DNA of 64,000 nt, from the NCBI GenBank assembly GCA_030063045.1, contig JAQSEB010000251.1, positions 31,241 to 95,240 on the forward strand. Direction: 5' to 3'. Shown here in pieces: positions 1-13,234 of this stretch; positions within the stretch are counted from its first letter, which is position 1; the number at the start of each line of letters is the position of its first letter. Both the position numbers and the translations under genes were made by a program. A model generated the notes under the pieces. The model was not told where the DNA came from. It did no database searches and was given only the letters and a program-made list of their open reading frames with translations. Source of the DNA: Pratylenchus scribneri (Eukaryota; Nematoda; Chromadorea; Rhabditida; Pratylenchidae).

Positions 1-260
1 TGTTCCCTTCTTTCCTTATGTCCACATGCTTATTCTCGCATTCCATTCTCGCGCGGCGCCCTATATAAAGCCGCCTTGATCCCTCTGGCATTAGTCCCAT
101 TCATTCCCAATTCCCAATTATTCCTTTGAACCCAACTTTCCATTCATCCAATATTTATTCCACATGTATTTTAATTAAAAATAAATAAATATATTTTATT
201 CCTTTTCCAAACATTTCCAAACACAAGGTCTTAGGATTTCACTGGGGAAATCCTCTGACA
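1..260 (+). repeat. 5' LTR (3' portion only)
   Basis: Right-hand 260 bp of the 5' LTR, identical to 2538-2797. It carries a TATA-box-like TATATAAAG at about 62-70, which probably drives the element, and AATAAA-type polyadenylation signals near 180-190. It ends in ACA at 260. TTTTGGTGCAACGGCC follows; the TGG near 264 is where a tRNA primer-binding site would be expected, but I could not match it to a specific tRNA. Confidence 0.9.
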
Positions 261-587
261 TTTTGGTGCAACGGCCAACTACCGGATTTGGGCCATCTCA
301 ACAACAAAATTTGAGGGTTTTCGAGTAAAACCAAAACAACATTTTTTCAACAATTTCAACATTTGAATTTTGGGGGTTTTCAGAGGAAAACCAAACGCAA
401 CATTTTCAACCAATTCTTCAACAACAAAATTTTGGGCGGCCTTGTTAAATTTTGGCCAGAATTGCAACAACAATTTCTCAACAAACAATACTTTCAATAA
501 CAAAAATTTGAGCAGCAGAAAGTGTGACTGAGGCAGGCGGTCATCATTTTGCTGTACCATAAAGCTTTAAGACTTTTATTTGGCTTG

Positions 588-1095
588 TTTGCCTAACATT
601 CATTGGACTTTTGTTCCTCTTCAACCTTTTGGCCTGAGTGCCAAAGCACATTCATTTTTTTGGCCTGAGTGCCTAAACATTCATTGGATTGATTTCCATT
701 CAATTTGTAGCCTGAGTGCCTAATCATCGGACTGAGTTCCATTCATTTTTTGGCCTGAGTGCCTAAACAACATTTATTGGACTGTGTTCCATTCAACTTT
801 TTGCGCCTAAACATTCATTATACTGGGTTTTTTTTCATTCTTTGGCCGAGTGCCTCATAATTCCTTGGATTTTGCTTCTATTCACTTTGTGGCCGAGAGC
901 CGCCTAATCAATAATTGAACTTGTTCCTATTCACCTTTGTGGCCTGAGAGCCAAAACGCCCTTTGCAGAGAGCTAAACCCTTGTTTTTAGTCAAGCAAAC
1001 GAACAAAAAAAAAAATTTTTGGCCTGAGTGCTATATCATCCTTTCTAGAAAGCGTTTGTATTTATCCGGTGAAACCCATCAAACATTTGGCCAGT
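588..1095 (+). repeat. Degenerate tandem repeat in retroelement leader
   Basis: At least eight degenerate copies of a unit of about 45-60 bp built on GGCCTGAGTGCC followed by an ATTCATTGGAC-like part; clear copies begin near 632, 660, 709, 752, 845, 891, 942 and 1020. A shorter, different pair of repeats (AACAACAAAATTTGAGGG-like) lies at about 299-440. The leader has no convincing ORF on the plus strand. The minus-strand ORF at 279-560 is a by-product of this repeat composition. Confidence 0.75.
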
Positions 1096-1332
1096 GCGCG
1101 AATCATTTTTGAATTTACTTTTTGCTGTCAGATTTTAATCTGAGTGACCTTCATCAGAATTGTTCTGAATCGAGAGGATAATCATTTGATTCTAATAAGC
1201 CTAATATTTTTATAACTGCACAGAAAATAATTTTTGTTTGAAAAATTTCTTTTCATTTTTTTCTCGTGCTGGCAGAGTCCTTCCGGAATTGGATTTTTTG
1301 TGATCCTTCTTCATATTTAGACAGTTATTAAG

Positions 1333-2277
1333 ATGTCTGGACCAATTAGAACCTCTATTGGTCTCACCCGAACACGATTGGCGAATTACATAGCACAAGC
1401 GAATAATCTTCTAGGGGAACAAGGACAACAAACCGAGCAATCGGTAAAGGAAATACTTCTTAAGATAAAAAACGCAATAAATACATTGGATGGAAAAATT
1501 AGTGATTGGTCAGAATTAATGATTATGGCAGATGCTGTGAATCGAGTTAGAGAAGAACAGGAATTTACTAATTATTTGAATAATCATGGAAATTTTATCG
1601 AGCTTATAGATCAGGGAAGAGAAATGATTGATAATCTAGAAAATTGGCTGCAGCAGAAACATCAAACATTAGCTATACAAATTCATGATAATAAAAAACA
1701 GAGAGTGCATCTTCCGAAACTTACCCTACCTCAATTTGATGGTCAATTTAAAAACTGGATGCAATTTTGGAGTATTTTCGAAGCCTCAATAGACTCAGAT
1801 AAAACAATACCCGAAGTTCAAAAGTTAGCTTACTTGTTATCGTGTATGAAAGATGATGCTGAAATAGACCTCAAAGGATATACAGTGACAGTTGGGAATT
1901 ATAAAATTGTTAAGGACCATCTTATCAAAAGATTTGGTGACATGGAAACATTTAAATCGAACTTATATAAGGAATTGGGAGAAATTCATTCTAAGAGTCC
2001 AAAGACAATTGATGTTAGAAAAATGACTAGCGAATGCACGCGAATTTTGAATCAATTGGAACAAGCAGGTGAAAATGTGAATGTAACGGTAATTCAAGAA
2101 ATAATTATGGAAAAATTCCCAAAATGGTTATTACTAGAAATAATACAGGAAAAAAGAAACATTGCTGACTTCAACACAACAAAATTGATTGAATTAGCTG
2201 ACAAATTTTTGAAGCAAAGAGAAATGGTTTGGCAGATGAGAAACGACAAAAGAGAATTAAGCGGATTTGATGAATAA
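1333..2277 (+). CDS. Gag-like protein of BEL/Pao retroelement (DUF1759-type)
   Basis: Intact 314-residue ORF. The central block around residues 127-200, with LPKLTLPQFDGQFKNW and the spacing to LIKRFGD, is the pattern of the DUF1759 domain found in Pao/BEL polyproteins (family recalled, no search run). The N-terminal third looks helical and charged, which would suit particle assembly. There is no CCHC zinc knuckle and no protease motif, and the ORF closes 29 bp before the 3' LTR, so pol has been lost entirely. An undamaged gag ORF in an element with identical LTRs suggests it is young and may still be expressed. It could assemble particles that package RNA with pol products from a related full-length element. 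Confidence 0.8.
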   Translation: MSGPIRTSIGLTRTRLANYIAQANNLLGEQGQQTEQSVKEILLKIKNAINTLDGKISDWSELMIMADAVNRVREEQEFTNYLNNHGNFIELIDQGREMIDNLENWLQQKHQTLAIQIHDNKKQRVHLPKLTLPQFDGQFKNWMQFWSIFEASIDSDKTIPEVQKLAYLLSCMKDDAEIDLKGYTVTVGNYKIVKDHLIKRFGDMETFKSNLYKELGEIHSKSPKTIDVRKMTSECTRILNQLEQAGENVNVTVIQEIIMEKFPKWLLLEIIQEKRNIADFNTTKLIELADKFLKQREMVWQMRNDKRELSGFDE

Positions 2278-2306
2278 TATGGAAAAAATATCTTCTCGGG
2301 GCGGAA

Positions 2307-2797
2307 TGTCGAAAAATATTTCGAATTAAAATATTTAATTTATCCTTTCCTTTAATTCCCATTATTATTCAATTATTAGTCATATTATTTCATAATTTCC
2401 TTTCCTATTTTAGTCTCAATTTAGCATATCCATGTGCACCTGTCCACGTGCACTTTTCCCTTCCTTCTTTTGTGCCCCTCTTCCTCCCTCATCTATCCAC
2501 GTGCTAATCCATTAGCATGTCTCTTCTTCCCTTCAATTGTTCCCTTCTTTCCTTATGTCCACATGCTTATTCTCGCATTCCATTCTCGCGCGGCGCCCTA
2601 TATAAAGCCGCCTTGATCCCTCTGGCATTAGTCCCATTCATTCCCAATTCCCAATTATTCCTTTGAACCCAACTTTCCATTCATCCAATATTTATTCCAC
2701 ATGTATTTTAATTAAAAATAAATAAATATATTTTATTCCTTTTCCAAACATTTCCAAACACAAGGTCTTAGGATTTCACTGGGGAAATCCTCTGACA
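2307..2797 (+). repeat. 3' LTR (complete, 491 bp)
   Basis: Starts TGTC and ends GACA, bounded on the left by the purine-rich GGGGCGGAA. The last 260 bp match the visible 5' LTR exactly. The TATA-like TATATAAAG recurs near 2600. The base after the element continues directly into CysRS coding sequence, so this LTR is the junction between the retroelement and the gene. The 5' flank is outside the window, so a target-site duplication cannot be tested; the 3' flank begins TTGAT. Confidence 0.9.
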
Positions 2798-4698
2798 TTG
2801 ATTATGTCCAAAAAATAATTGATAATGGATATGCCTATGTCTTGGATGGATCGGTGGGTTATAAAAATTAATATATAATGGTGAAGAAAAGTTTAATTCA
2901 AAATATTTAATCCAATTATTTAGATAAGATTCTTATAGTTTTTATATGCTTGTCAAAGTATCACTAAAACCTAATTCTAATTTTATAATAGAAAATAAAT
3001 ATTTAATACAATCATTTGTAAATATTTTAAAAAATCCTTATCCAGGTTTACTTCAATACAAACCTGTTCGCCTCAAAGGCAGGCCATTCATATGCAAAAC
3101 TTTTGCCCGAGGCATACAAGGATGAAGCGAATGTGGAAAAACATTTACGCGAGGGTGAAGGCGAACTCAGCTGCGGAATTCAAGTAAAAATTTTAAAATC
3201 TTTTTAAAATTTTCATTTATTAAAGGAAAAACGTTCGCCATCGGATTTCGCTCTTTGGAAGGCTTCCAAAAATGGGGAACCATATTGGGAGAGTCCATGG
3301 GGAAAAGGCCGACCCGGATGGCATATTGAATGCTCTGCGATGAGTTCAGCAGTTTGCGGCGACAAATTAGACATTCACGCAGGCGGTTTTGACCTCAAAT
3401 TTCCACACCATGACAATGAAATTGCACAGGTATTATTGATTGATAAAAAAAAATATTTAAATTTAATCTCATCCATTTGTAGTGCGAAGCCTACACTGAT
3501 TGCAACCATTGGGTGAATTTTTTCTTGCATTGTGGCACACTACGCATTGAAGGCTTAAAAATGTCCAAAAGTTTGAAGAATTTTATCACAATAAAAGAAG
3601 CTCTTAAAAAATACACTGCACGGCAACTGCGCATTCTTTTTTTGATGCATATTTGGTCAGACAATTTGGATTACAGGTTTTAATTGAATTATTTTCTAAA
3701 AATATATATATTTCCAGTGACTCAACAATGGAACATGCGTTGCATTTTGAGAAATTTTATTCCGAATTCTTTTTAAATATCAAAGATATTGTGCGTAAAA
3801 AATTGAAGGAAAGTGCAGCAGAACCATCAGAGGTAAACTTATCGATTAAATTAGAAATATAATAATATTAGTCAAATCCAAAATTTATTTTTTTTATTAA
3901 AAATGATTCTACCGATACAAATTTTGCAGTGCTACAAAAAATTGGAGTCCAGTGAAGTTGACTTGCTGAATAGGATTGACACAATTCGCGCTGAAATCCA
4001 TTCAGCCATGTGCGATTCTATTGATACGAGGGCAGTGGTGGAGAAAATACGTCAATTGATCGGCCTAATTAATGTTTATTTGAAAGAAAGTGAACAGCAA
4101 AAGGCAGAACCAAATTGCAATTTATTGGCCAATACCACCAATTATTTAATACGATTGTTGCGCATTATGGGCGTCGACACAGGAATGAAAGAATTTGATT
4201 TTTCTGCACAGCAACAACAAAGGTTTAGCTTAAAATAATTGTTTGTTAAATCAACAAAAGAAACTAATTTTGATTTCAGTGGTGACGGAAATATAGAAGA
4301 TCGGGAAACATTGGTGATGCCATTCCTGGAAGCGATGGCTAATTTCCGAGAAGTGGTGCGCAATGAAGCAAAGGCCCAGAAGAATGTGAACATCCTCAAG
4401 GTTTCTAGATAAACTATTAAGCTAATTTAATGGTGTTTATTCAAAGGAATGTGATCGTCTCCGAGACAATATTCTGCCTGAAATTGGAGTCCGCCTCGAA
4501 GATCACACCACAAATACTTGTGTAAAGCTAGTCGATCCGGAGGTATTGAAGAGGGAACGGGAACAAAAGGAAGCGGTGGAAAGGGAGAAGGCCGAACGAA
4601 AAAAGCAACAGGAATTGGAGAAAGAAGCAAGACGTGCAGCAAAGGAAGAAGCGAAAAGAAAACAGCGTGAAAAACAGCAAAACAAAGAGAAGTCATAA
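2797..4698 (+). CDS. cars-1: Cysteinyl-tRNA synthetase, C-terminal part (5' part missing)
   Basis: Charges tRNA-Cys in the cytosol. Exons: 2797-2853, 3046-3183, 3226-3429, 3483-3676, 3718-3832, 3930-4222, 4280-4400, 4447-4698; all junctions keep frame, giving about 457 codons. Visible class I features: the [11 protein letters not shown] segment and PHHDNE block of the zinc-binding active site, and the KMSKS loop (KMSKSLKNF, codons near 3558). The end is a Lys/Glu-rich tail, as in animal enzymes but shorter than in human. The N-terminal catalytic half with the HIGH motif is absent, because the retroelement's 3' LTR abuts the first visible exon at 2797 with no splice acceptor at the junction. 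Either the gene is broken by the insertion, or its 5' half lies beyond the left edge. The exon reads openly into the LTR for at least eight codons. Confidence 0.93.
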
Positions 4699-5255
4699 TA
4701 AAACAATTCCTTTTCCCATAATTGTTCGACGACGATAATTTTCCAGACTACATCCCGTATTATTACCTTTCTTTTTGTTGTTTTAAAAAAGAAGAGTTGT
4801 TTATTGGATGGTTCAATTTAGATCGTAAAAATGAATATGGTGTAATAGTATTTCGTAATCCCAGATATGACAACAATTTCTATTAGCCAAATGCCTTAGA
4901 TAAATGATAAACTTGACAAAATCATTTAATGACCCTACGACCCCATATCGCTATTACTAATTTGTCTATAAAATTATTCCCGTCCCATCAGCTATTTTAG
5001 TGATATTTTTATTTCCCTCTAACTCAAAATCAGTCTCCAAAGGTGTAAAAATATTAATCTATAAACAATTTTATTTCAGTTTTAGCGAAATATAAAGCAA
5101 TCAAAAACAAGCAAAACATGGTCAACGAAGAAAAAATTTGTCAACAGATTTAATTGAGAATAAACAGGGTTCTTTAATTTTATATCAACATTAGTCAAGG
5201 GTTCCGAAAAAAATATTCAATTATCATCGTTGCACATTTCTCAATTATAGGTCGG
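4699..5255. other. Convergent intergenic spacer CysRS/IleRS
   Basis: AT-rich spacer between the 3' ends of CysRS (+) and IleRS (-). It must hold both polyadenylation regions; A/T-rich runs occur, but no further gene, repeat or RNA structure was recognised. Confidence 0.6.
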
Positions 5256-8200
5256 TCACTCTTTCTTTTGTAGTCGCAACAATTTCAACTGAAAGTATTG
5301 TTAATGTAAGTGTTTAATTTCAATTTTTACCTGGATTTTGGCACTCTTTATAGTGTCAACACATTCTGCGACTATAGTCTCACCATTCGGCATCAATTCG
5401 TCCATCATTAAAGGTGTGCCAGTAGATTGCTCAATGTTCTTATGATGGTCTTTTAAGGCCAATGCGAGCTGCGAATCAGGAGGAGTCACCATGCAATAAA
5501 CAGCTGCCTTATCCGTCTCCAGCAATTTTCCTTGTTTGCGTAATTTTTGTATGCGGTTGGTCACTTCCCGAGCTAGTCCCTTTGATTGTAGTATCTCATC
5601 CTCACTGGTGTTGAGCATGACGACGCACTAAAAAATTTTATGAAATCACATTTTCTCGATATCCGCTCGAATATTTTTTTTATTTTTCATGAATTTTTCT
5701 TATTTTGAACTAAAAGTTTATAACTTTTAGTTTCAGTTTAAGATTAAAACAAAAAATAATACCGAACTGCCTGCCGCCGTCTCCCACTTCTCATCATTAT
5801 TTGTCTGATTTTGATCAACGGTGAAAGACACGGCTACTTCCTCGGAAGTCAATTCATACCCTAAAAATTAAATATTTTAAGGAAATTTAAAATAAATACT
5901 TATACCTAAAACTGTAATTTTTCCTTCATCCAATAATTTTTCCAGCTCTTCATCTGTCACTTTCGTTTTCAGATGCGTTGTCACTGCTTTTTGATCACCT
6001 TTTAACCGGGCACCTAACAATCTGAAGTTTGGTTCCGCCTTCAATTGCACGCCATATTTATGTTTATCCTATGAAACAAGCAGACCGTAATTCGTTACAT
6101 TTACCGATATTCATTTCATTGTGTTACCTGGGAGATTGTTAATTTTTCCACATTCATTTCCGATAAAATGTATTCTTTAAGTGAAAGCAAGTCTTCCAAG
6201 AATTGAGAATTCCTGAAATTCCAGAATTAATCAATTTAAAAAAGTTTCATTAACTATTAATTATAAAGTATTTTTATTCACCTGTTGATAACAACCATTT
6301 CTTTGAGTGGATATTTCACAGGAATTGATTTGCGTTCTCGCAAAGTCCGAACAATCTCAATAACAGTTCGCATGGCGGCAACACGACGCTCGACATCCTC
6401 ATTAATGAATTGTTCTTCCGCTTTTGGCAATTGCGTAAAATGGACAGAGTCTTCCACTTTGTCATCCATCTATTAAAGAGATAAATTCATTTTACAATAA
6501 GCTACAAATCAATTACAAAAAATTCAAAACAAACCATGCATTTTAATTTTTGCCACATATATTCTATAAAAAATTAATAAAAAAAAAAAATGTTCCATTA
6601 ACCTGAATAGAATGGTGTGAATGGAGCCATTAGGCGAGTAATTTGTAGCAGAACATGGACAACAGTGGAAGCAGCCAGCAATTGATCCTCCTCAGTCGAA
6701 GCAACCGTCGTCCCTTTGATTCGGCCTCGATTCAAACGAATATAAGTGTTGGTAAGCGCCTCAAAATAATTGACAAGAGGTGAAACAACCGCGTACAAGT
6801 GATATTCCTTAATGAAAGAATAAATGTAAAGTAAATGTTTCAACTTTTAATTGATATTAAATATATTGATATTCATTTAAAAAAAACTCTTTTAATACAT
6901 ATTGAAATTGAAATGAAGTGAAATTTTTTTTACCTTCATTTCCTTATGCACAAAATCAATGAGGCTGTTGGTGAATGAAAGGATCCATTGGTCCATAACA
7001 TTGTTGAAGCCTGAATGTCGCAAGATAAAATGCTTACCATCCTATAACATATTTGTCTATTAATATATTTAATTGAAGATCTCACCGCTTCGAATTTGTT
7101 CATTGCCATGCTCAAAAATTTGTAGGCATTGAACCATGGATTCATCACTTGCTTTATCACTTCAGCGACGCCTTCTTCTTGGAAACGTAAGTTTTCTCCT
7201 CTCACAACAGGTGAATTGATCAAATAGAGACGAAGAGAATCGGCCCCATATTTTTCAACAATTTCCATTGGATCCGGATAGTTCTTTTTACTTTTGGACA
7301 TTTTATTGCCATCCGAAGCTAGAACTAGACCATTACAAATCAAATTTTTGAATGGTGGTCGATTGAAGAGCGCTGTTGAAATAACCAACAATGTGTAGAA
7401 CCAACCACGAGTCTGGTCAATACCTATAAGTAAATAATGTAAATGTTTGACAAAAGTAATTGTTCATAAATACGCACCTTCTGCGATAAAATCTGCCGGG
7501 AAATTGTTCTCAAAAACTTCGGCATTCTCGAATGGGTAATGTTGTTGGGCATAAGGCATCGAGCCCGATTCAAACCAGCAGTCGAATACTTCACTCACTC
7601 GTTTCAATTCTCCCCGGCCCGTTTTCGATGGGATTTTCAAATCGTCAATGCTGTTAAAGTTAATATTCATAAATTTTATTAATATTTTTAAATTAATACT
7701 TCTCTCTATGTAAATCGGTGATTTTCACGCCAGTCAACTCTTCTAGTTCGGCAATTGAGCTTGGACAAATTATCTCCGCGAAATCATCGCTTGTCCACAA
7801 ATTTATTGGTGTGCCCCAGAATCGATTTCGACTAATAGCCCAATCGCGGGCATCGCGCAACCAATTTGCAAAGCGTTTGTCCCGAACAAAGGAAGGAACC
7901 CTGAAAAAAATTAATTTATTTCCCATTTTTGACTATTTCAAAACCAACCAATATGTTTTCTCATTATTGGCCAACAAATCATCAACCAGAGTTTCCACCT
8001 TGACAAACCAAGAGGGGACAGCCTTGTAGATGAGTGGAGTTTGTGAACGATAGCAGAATGGATAATCTTATTTGAATTTACATTTAAATTTACAAAAAAT
8101 TTTATTACTATGTTTGTGTTGCTCCTGCTTGATTAGGATACCCTTTTCCTTCAAAGCTTTGATGATTTGTTTGTCCGCATCTTTGACATACAATCCCGCG

Positions 8201-9757
8201 AAATCAGTGACCTCCTCCGTGAAAATTCCCTTTTCGTCAACAGGGCAAACCATTATAGAATCTTTGCTGATGATCCCATGCTCTAGGCAAGTCTTATAAT
8301 CATCCTAAAAATTGTTTTTTTTATTAAATTGAAAAATCGAAAGACTAACCTCGCCAAAATAAGGTGCTTGATGGACAACACCGGTACCTGCATCAGTTCT
8401 TACATAATGATTGGTTACAACAATATGAATTTTTCTCCCTTCTTCTTTCAAATGCGCAAAATATGGGAAAGGTGGCTTATAAGCTTGTCCGGTCAATTCG
8501 CTGCCTTTAAATTCTTCCAAAATTTGGTAAGCACTCTCCGATTTATACAATTCGGCTAACCGCTCTTTCATTAAAATAAATTCACGTTTGTCTTTCTTGT
8601 CTGTGAATTAGTTCTGTTGATTTAGAATAAATTTGGCTCAAAATACCTTGAATAACTACATAGACAAAGTCAGGATTAACACAAAGTGCCATATTGCTAG
8701 GCAGAGTCCACGGTGTTGTAGTCCAAGCAATGAATGCGCGATTTGGCTTCTCTATTAATGGAAATGCCACATAGACTGATGGGTCAACAGTATCTTTGTA
8801 ATTTTGACCGGCCTCAAAGTTGGATAATGGAGTTGAACAACCGGTCGAAAAAGGCATAACTTTTACGCCTCGATAGACCAAATCCTTTTTGTAAAGTTGG
8901 GCGAATACCCACCAGACGGTCTCCATGAACCATCTGGATAAAATAAAATAATTTTAAAATTTTTATTGGATTAAGTTTGGTGCTTCATTTTATTTTTTAA
9001 TTTGATTAAATGAAAATTTCTATTAATCAAATATTTATATTATTATTATGAACACAATTTATATAAATGGATATTTTATTTATATAAGATTTAGTTGTTT
9101 ATTCTTTACTTACGGATAAAGGGTTTTATAATCATTGTCAAAATCGATCCAACGTCCAGTACGCTCAACTGCATGTTGCCATTCTTGTGCATAGCGCATC
9201 ACAATTCCGCGACCTTCAAATTTTTAATAATTATTATAACTATTTAACTAACATTTTGCATTGTAAGCGGCAATTCCCATACTCATCACATCACTTGGTC
9301 CTTTGATGCCCAAAAGTTTGTCAACTTCAAATTCAACAGGCAATCCATGCGTATCCCATCCGAAACGTCTTTCCACATAAAATCCACTCATATGAGCCCA
9401 TCTTGTTACAATATCCTTGATAGTACCCGCCAAAATATGACCATAATGGGGCAGTCCCGTGGCGAATGGTGGGCCATCATAAAATGTATAGTGCGGACGA
9501 CCACGACTTAGGCTTAAAATGTTAATGTTAAGATAGCCATTAAATAGAAATGTTTGAATATGAAATAATATACTTATATCTAACCAAATATTGATCTCAA
9601 CTTAACAATCAATAATTTTTCTAATAGAAATTTTAATTAATTCAGGGACTTACTCTAATGACATTTGAAAAGTATTCTCATCACGCCATTTCTGTAAAAT
9701 TTTCCGCTCTTCCTCCGCAAAATCAATGCGGTCAGAAACAGTTTCGAGTTTTGGCAT
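5256..9757 (-). CDS. iars-1: Cytosolic isoleucyl-tRNA synthetase
   Basis: Attaches Ile to tRNA-Ile and edits misacylated Val. Nineteen exons, listed 5' to 3' in plus coordinates: 9654-9757, 9253-9512, 9114-9213, 8647-8933, 8350-8600, 8109-8304, 7949-8066, 7700-7900, 7478-7650, 7086-7423, 6934-7041, 6603-6807, 6535-6563, 6282-6469, 6128-6212, 5906-6068, 5763-5860, 5331-5627, 5256-5288. They sum to 3234 bp in one frame (1077 aa). Motifs: HIGH-type [17 protein letters not shown] in exon 2, [10 protein letters not shown] of the CP1 editing domain in exon 4, and KMSKS at about 7290-7304. Near human, but about 185 residues shorter at the C-terminus, close to the yeast length. The last exon is uncertain: reading through its donor gives a stop at 5301 instead. 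An AG lies immediately before the ATG, and METAP2 ends 181 bp upstream, which suggests an operon. Confidence 0.95.
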
Positions 9758-9938
9758 CTATTAATATTAAAAATATGGTATAATATATAATTTGATAAAT
9801 AATTTTCGGTGTGAATAAACCAAATAAATTCGATGAAATAATCAAATAAACAATTTATCGATTAAAATATATTTGAAGAAACAATCAAAATTGAATCCAG
9901 TTTTTATCTTTTAAATAACTGATACTGAATTATTAAAA

Positions 9939-12180
<2,242 letters not shown>

Positions 12181-12531
12181 TTTTATTTATTACAAGATGA
12201 TTGATAATTTATTTTCGGAAATGCGGAGAGCAAAAAATTAATTCTTGAAAATGAAAAAATCAAAAATTATTGCATCTCAGGCAGGCATACCAGCAGAAAA
12301 AGAAAATCAATGAAGGCAAAAACGTAAAAATTTTTTATGCTTTTTGACAAAACAAAATTAAAAATTTACGCTTTTTTGTAAGAAAAAGAGAACAGGCGGA
12401 GGAAGAATAGAAAAAAGAGAGATGAAAGATAGAAAGTAAACAAGAGAGCATGATAATAAAATGACAAAATATCCAAAATTTTGAGCTTCGCTTGAATTGA
12501 CTTTGACTTGAACTTGATATTTTTTTTTGTG
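12181..12531. promoter_or_regulatory. METAP2 upstream region, up to transposon
   Basis: About 350 bp between the METAP2 start codon and the target duplication of the MULE element. It should hold the promoter of METAP2-IleRS. The AT-rich stretch contains no motif I can name. Confidence 0.35.
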
Positions 12532-12540
12532 GTGACTGGT

Positions 12541-12609
12541 GGTGCTGTAGCGTTACGCAAAATTTGCACTTTAGCGCGTTCCGCAAAATTTTTCACTTTT
12601 TTTAAATTT
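12541..12609 (+). repeat. MULE left terminal inverted repeat
   Basis: 69 bp beginning GGTGCTGTAGCG. The inner 53 bp (12557-12609) are the exact reverse complement of 18604-18656. CGCCAAA follows on both inner sides, so similarity continues weakly inward. Confidence 0.9.
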
Positions 12610-13007
12610 ACGCCAAAACAAAAAGCCAAAAGAAAATAAATTAATTAATATTGATGATTCAACATTCAATCAGCAATCAGCACACACAGCAGCATAGCAA
12701 TTATTAGCAATAATAAGTTGAATAATAAAAGTCTATGTTCGATAAATTGATTAATGGATGATTTTGTGATAAAATTAAATTAATTAATGATTAATAAATA
12801 AAAATGATTAATGATAAAACAAATAATTCATAAATTAAAACAAAAACACTACCACTACGATTTATATTTATACTAATACTTCGCAATGTGGTAGTGTAAA
12901 AAACTTTTAGTTGGACACATTTGGGATGCCAATGGTGGCCAATTCTTAAATTCTCAATGTTGGCTGCCAAACCATGGATGATCAACTTCATTCATTATAA
13001 TGGCAAT

Positions 13008-13138
13008 TGGGGACAATTATTGGTGGAAAATGGGGACAATCAATGGAACAATGGCAAATGGGAACAATCATTGGAACAATGGCAAATGTTGGCAATCATT
13101 GGAACAGTGGAAAATGGGGACAATCATTGGAGAATAGG
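13008..13138 (+). repeat. Minisatellite in MULE left flank
   Basis: About four degenerate tandem copies of a unit near 28-40 bp built from GGGGACAATCATTGGAACAATGGCAAAT. It lies between the left terminal repeat and the stop codon of the transposase gene. Subterminal repeats in DNA transposons often bind transposase, but that role is only inferred here. Confidence 0.75.
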
Positions 13139-13234
13139 TTTTTAAAAATTTCAAAATACAAAAATTAAAAATCATCATTCTTTCTATCTAAATCATTTAG
13201 TTCCTCATCAATTTTCATCAACTTTTCATCTCTC

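Larger units (their letters stand above)
1..2797 (+). mobile_element. BEL/Pao-type LTR retroelement, gag-only, 5' end cut by window
   Basis: Bases 1-260 recur without a difference at 2538-2797, at the two ends of one element. The 3' LTR can be delimited as 2307-2797 (491 bp, starts TGTC and ends GACA); the 5' LTR begins before the window. Between them (261-2306) lie a leader of about 1.07 kb and a single ORF whose product matches the gag-like region of BEL/Pao elements. No protease, reverse transcriptase, RNase H or integrase is present, and only 29 bp separate the gag stop from the 3' LTR, so the element must depend on enzymes made elsewhere. Identical LTRs point to a recent insertion. The purine-rich stretch just before 2307 is the likely polypurine tract. 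Confidence 0.85.

Noticed and set aside
264..281. Assignment of the retroelement primer-binding site to a particular tRNA
   Set aside because: The TGG at the expected place is suggestive, but the following bases did not match any tRNA 3' end I could recall.
279..560. 93-codon minus-strand ORF in the retroelement leader
   Set aside because: Low-complexity product of the AACAACAAAATT repeats, opposite in strand to gag, no motif.
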